The notes under the pieces were generated by a model. It worked only from the letters and a program-made list of their open reading frames with translations, made no database searches and was not told where the DNA came from. A DNA stretch of 64,000 nucleotides, from NCBI RefSeq assembly GCF_000003605.2, contig NW_003133315.1, positions 62,001 through 126,000 of the forward strand, read 5' to 3'. Position numbers and translations under genes: made by a program. Source of the DNA: Saccoglossus kowalevskii. Taxonomy: Eukaryota > Hemichordata > Enteropneusta > Harrimaniidae. Positions 62,140-64,000 of this stretch are shown one piece after another. The number at the start of each line of letters is the position of its first letter. Position 1 is the first letter of the stretch.

Positions 62140-63086
62140 CTAAGTCATTGTCATGTCACCCCGCAGTTAAATTTCGAAAACAATAAGTAAATATATCGAG
62201 AATGCCTCATAAATAAGCAGATTATCACAACAGCCAACCGAAAATTCGACAACAAACTGCGTACAAAGTTTTGAAAAGCGATTGCAAAGTTGCTTGTTTC
62301 AATCGGTATTGTTACCTGAGATATCATATTAACAATTACCATAGTTAAAAGTTCGAAAATGTGTATAAATATTTTGTGAATTGCTGTAAAATTACCGTAG
62401 TGTTACTCCAAGTAAGTAGAGGTCATAGGTCAAATATCGAAGGTACTTTGTGCCAGCGATAATGATGTTAAAACATTTAAAAACATGAAATACCCGCCAA
62501 TTCGGATTAACATTAAATAATTCATGCAGCTGTGTGTTTAGGTGAACGCCAAATGTTTAAAGTAAAGCGTAATCGGGCGTGGTTAGTACTTGCATGGGAG
62601 ACTCCCTGAGTAAATGAGCCATTGATTTTTCTTTCATCACACTCACACACATAGTAAAGATATAATGCAACGCTCCTGCATCCTTCCTTACTGTGATGGC
62701 AGTTATTTATAGTGGAAAATCGTGGACTTTTTGTAACTATTTTAAGTAAGGAAAAGTTTTCAAATTCCTTCTAATTTTCTAGAACAAGTTGTAGATGCTG
62801 ACGGTACGTAGTAGGTTTTAAGATGTTAACACACCGTGTAAAGTTGTTCAAAGTGATTGCAAAGTTGTGCAAAGTTATTGCAAAGTTCGTTGATGTATTG
62901 GTATGTATGACCTAAGTTGTTGGCATATAGAAACGCGCAGTGGTAAAGTCGAACAATTTAATAAAAGCCAGTTCAAAGCAGCATATAGATGTTTACATGA
63001 ACTCACTGTAAAATGTTAGAAAACAGCATGCAATGTTCAAGTAAAAAAGCGAAGGAAATTTTGGCGGAGTTGCTTGTATATTAAAC
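62140..63086 (+). repeat. monomer 67, class II, long, 947 bp
   Basis: It is the near-twin of unit 58, with GCGTAATCGGG private. Confidence 0.97.
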
Positions 63087-64000
63087 CTAAGTCATCGTCA
63101 TGACACCCCCGCAGTTAAATTTCGAAAACAATAAGTAAATGTATCGAGAATGCCTCATAAATAAGCAGATTATCACAACAGCCAACCGAAAATTCGACAA
63201 CAAACTGCTTACAAAGTTGTGAAGAGCGATTGCAAAGTTGCTTGTTTCAATCGGTATTGTTACCTGAGATATCATATTAAGAATTACCATAGTTAAAAGT
63301 TCGAAAATGTGTATAAATATTTCGTGAATTGCTGTTAAATTACCGTAGTGTTACTCCGAGTAAGTAGAGGTCATAGGTCAAATATGGAAGGTACTTTGTG
63401 CCAGCGATAACGATTTTAAAACATTTAAAAACATAAAATACCCGCCAATTTGGCTTAACTTTAAATAATTTATGCAGCTCTATGTTTAGATGACCGCCAA
63501 AAGTTGAAAGTAAAGCGCGATTGGGCATGGTTAGTACTTGCATGGGAGACTCCCTGAGTAAATGAACCATTGATTTTTCTTTCATCACACTCACACACAT
63601 AGTAAAGATATAAGGCAACGCTCCTGCATCCTTCCTTACTGTGATGGCAGTTATTGATAGTGGAAAATCGTGGACTTTTTGTAACTATTTTAATTAAGGA
63701 AAAGTTTTCAAATTCCTTCTAATTTTCTAGAACAAGTTGTAGATGCTGTCGGTACGTAGTAGGTTTTAAGATGTTAACACACCGTGTAAAGTTGTTCAAA
63801 GTGAATGCAAAGTTATGGAAAGTTATTGCAAAGTTCGTTGATGTATTGTTATGTATGACCTAAGTTGTTGGCATATAGAAACGCGCAGTGGTAAAGTCGA
63901 ACAATTTAATAAAAGCCACTTCAAAGCAGCATATAGATGTTTACATGAACTCACTGTAAAATGTTAGAAAACAGCATGCAATGTTCAAGTAAAAAAGCGA
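63087..64000 (+). repeat. partial monomer 68, class I, long, first 914 bp
   Basis: It is cut by the window edge about 24 bp before the next expected anchor. TTATTGATAG, GTGAATGC, TATTGTTATG and AGCCACTTC repeat the downstream half of unit 23. Confidence 0.97.

Larger units (their letters stand above)
1..64000 (+). repeat. satellite DNA array, ~938-bp monomer, about 68 copies
   Basis: The same ~938-bp sequence recurs head to tail from the first base to the last. The phase used here is the CTAAG anchor just before a conserved GTCATGAC palindrome and C-run. There are 68 anchors, and spacings are nearly all 936-939 or 946-948 bp. Most units differ from each other by only a few percent. No other sequence class interrupts the array and neither end is reached, so the real array is longer. 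No transposon ends, telomere repeats or rRNA/tRNA sequence were recognised. The biological role is unknown; centromeric or other heterochromatic satellite is the natural reading for a large homogenised array. Confidence 0.98.

Noticed and set aside
1-64000. CRISPR array or bacterial repeat locus
   Set aside because: The repeat is ~938 bp, nearly identical throughout, with no short-repeat and unique-spacer alternation and no cas genes.
1-64000. Tandem transposon copies, rDNA or telomere repeats
   Set aside because: No terminal inverted repeats, target-site duplications, transposase, reverse transcriptase, rRNA sequence or TTAGGG-like runs were seen.
1-64000. Strict higher-order repeat across the whole window
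   Set aside because: Class II units fall at irregular intervals (1 to 8 units apart), and twin units lie at unrelated lags of 9, 12, 20, 21 and 32 units. Only the 38-44 kb stretch hints at a three-unit order.

Overview
The whole window is one uninterrupted tandem array of a single eukaryotic satellite DNA. I set the phase at a recurring CTAAG anchor, which is placed arbitrarily. It occurs 68 times, at 60, 998, 1934 and so on to 63087, giving 67 complete monomers plus a 59-base tail at the left edge and a 914-base partial unit at the right. Monomer length is mostly 936-939 bp or 947-948 bp, with extremes of 926 and 1029 bp and a mean of about 941 bp. All units run in the same direction. No unique DNA, host gene, RNA gene, transposon, telomere repeat or array edge is visible.

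GC content counted by hand over 900 bases of one unit is about 35%. That unit has about 30 CpGs, close to chance expectation, so CpG is not depleted; this argues against a heavily methylated vertebrate-type repeat. A long head-to-tail array of this kind fits centromeric, pericentromeric or other heterochromatin of a eukaryote, perhaps an invertebrate. I cannot name the species.

Two monomer haplotypes dominate. Class I is usually the short form. Class II carries a linked set of changes about 290-420 bp after the anchor, often with a four-C run near the anchor. A 10-bp indel defines short and long forms and reassorts between classes. Class I and II units are interspersed without a strict higher-order period, and several units are mosaics, so exchange between units has been frequent. 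From about 38.3 to 50.4 kb the units are more divergent and include recurring X-Y pairs, possibly an older core between better homogenised flanks.

Each consensus monomer contains a perfect AGGTCA-T-AGGTCA direct repeat (a DR1 nuclear-receptor element), TATA-like octamers on both strands, a plus-strand AATAAA, a run of five AAAG motifs spaced 10-11-10-11 bp, a second diverged copy of that run, and a cluster of short dyad symmetries. Small open frames recur on the minus strand (67 and 92 codons), but class II haplotypes and scattered indels destroy them; I regard the array as non-coding. Other notable points are a sharply bounded patch about 20% diverged in unit 19, an 85-bp internal duplication in unit 51, and several clusters of one-base homopolymer shortenings that look like assembly errors.
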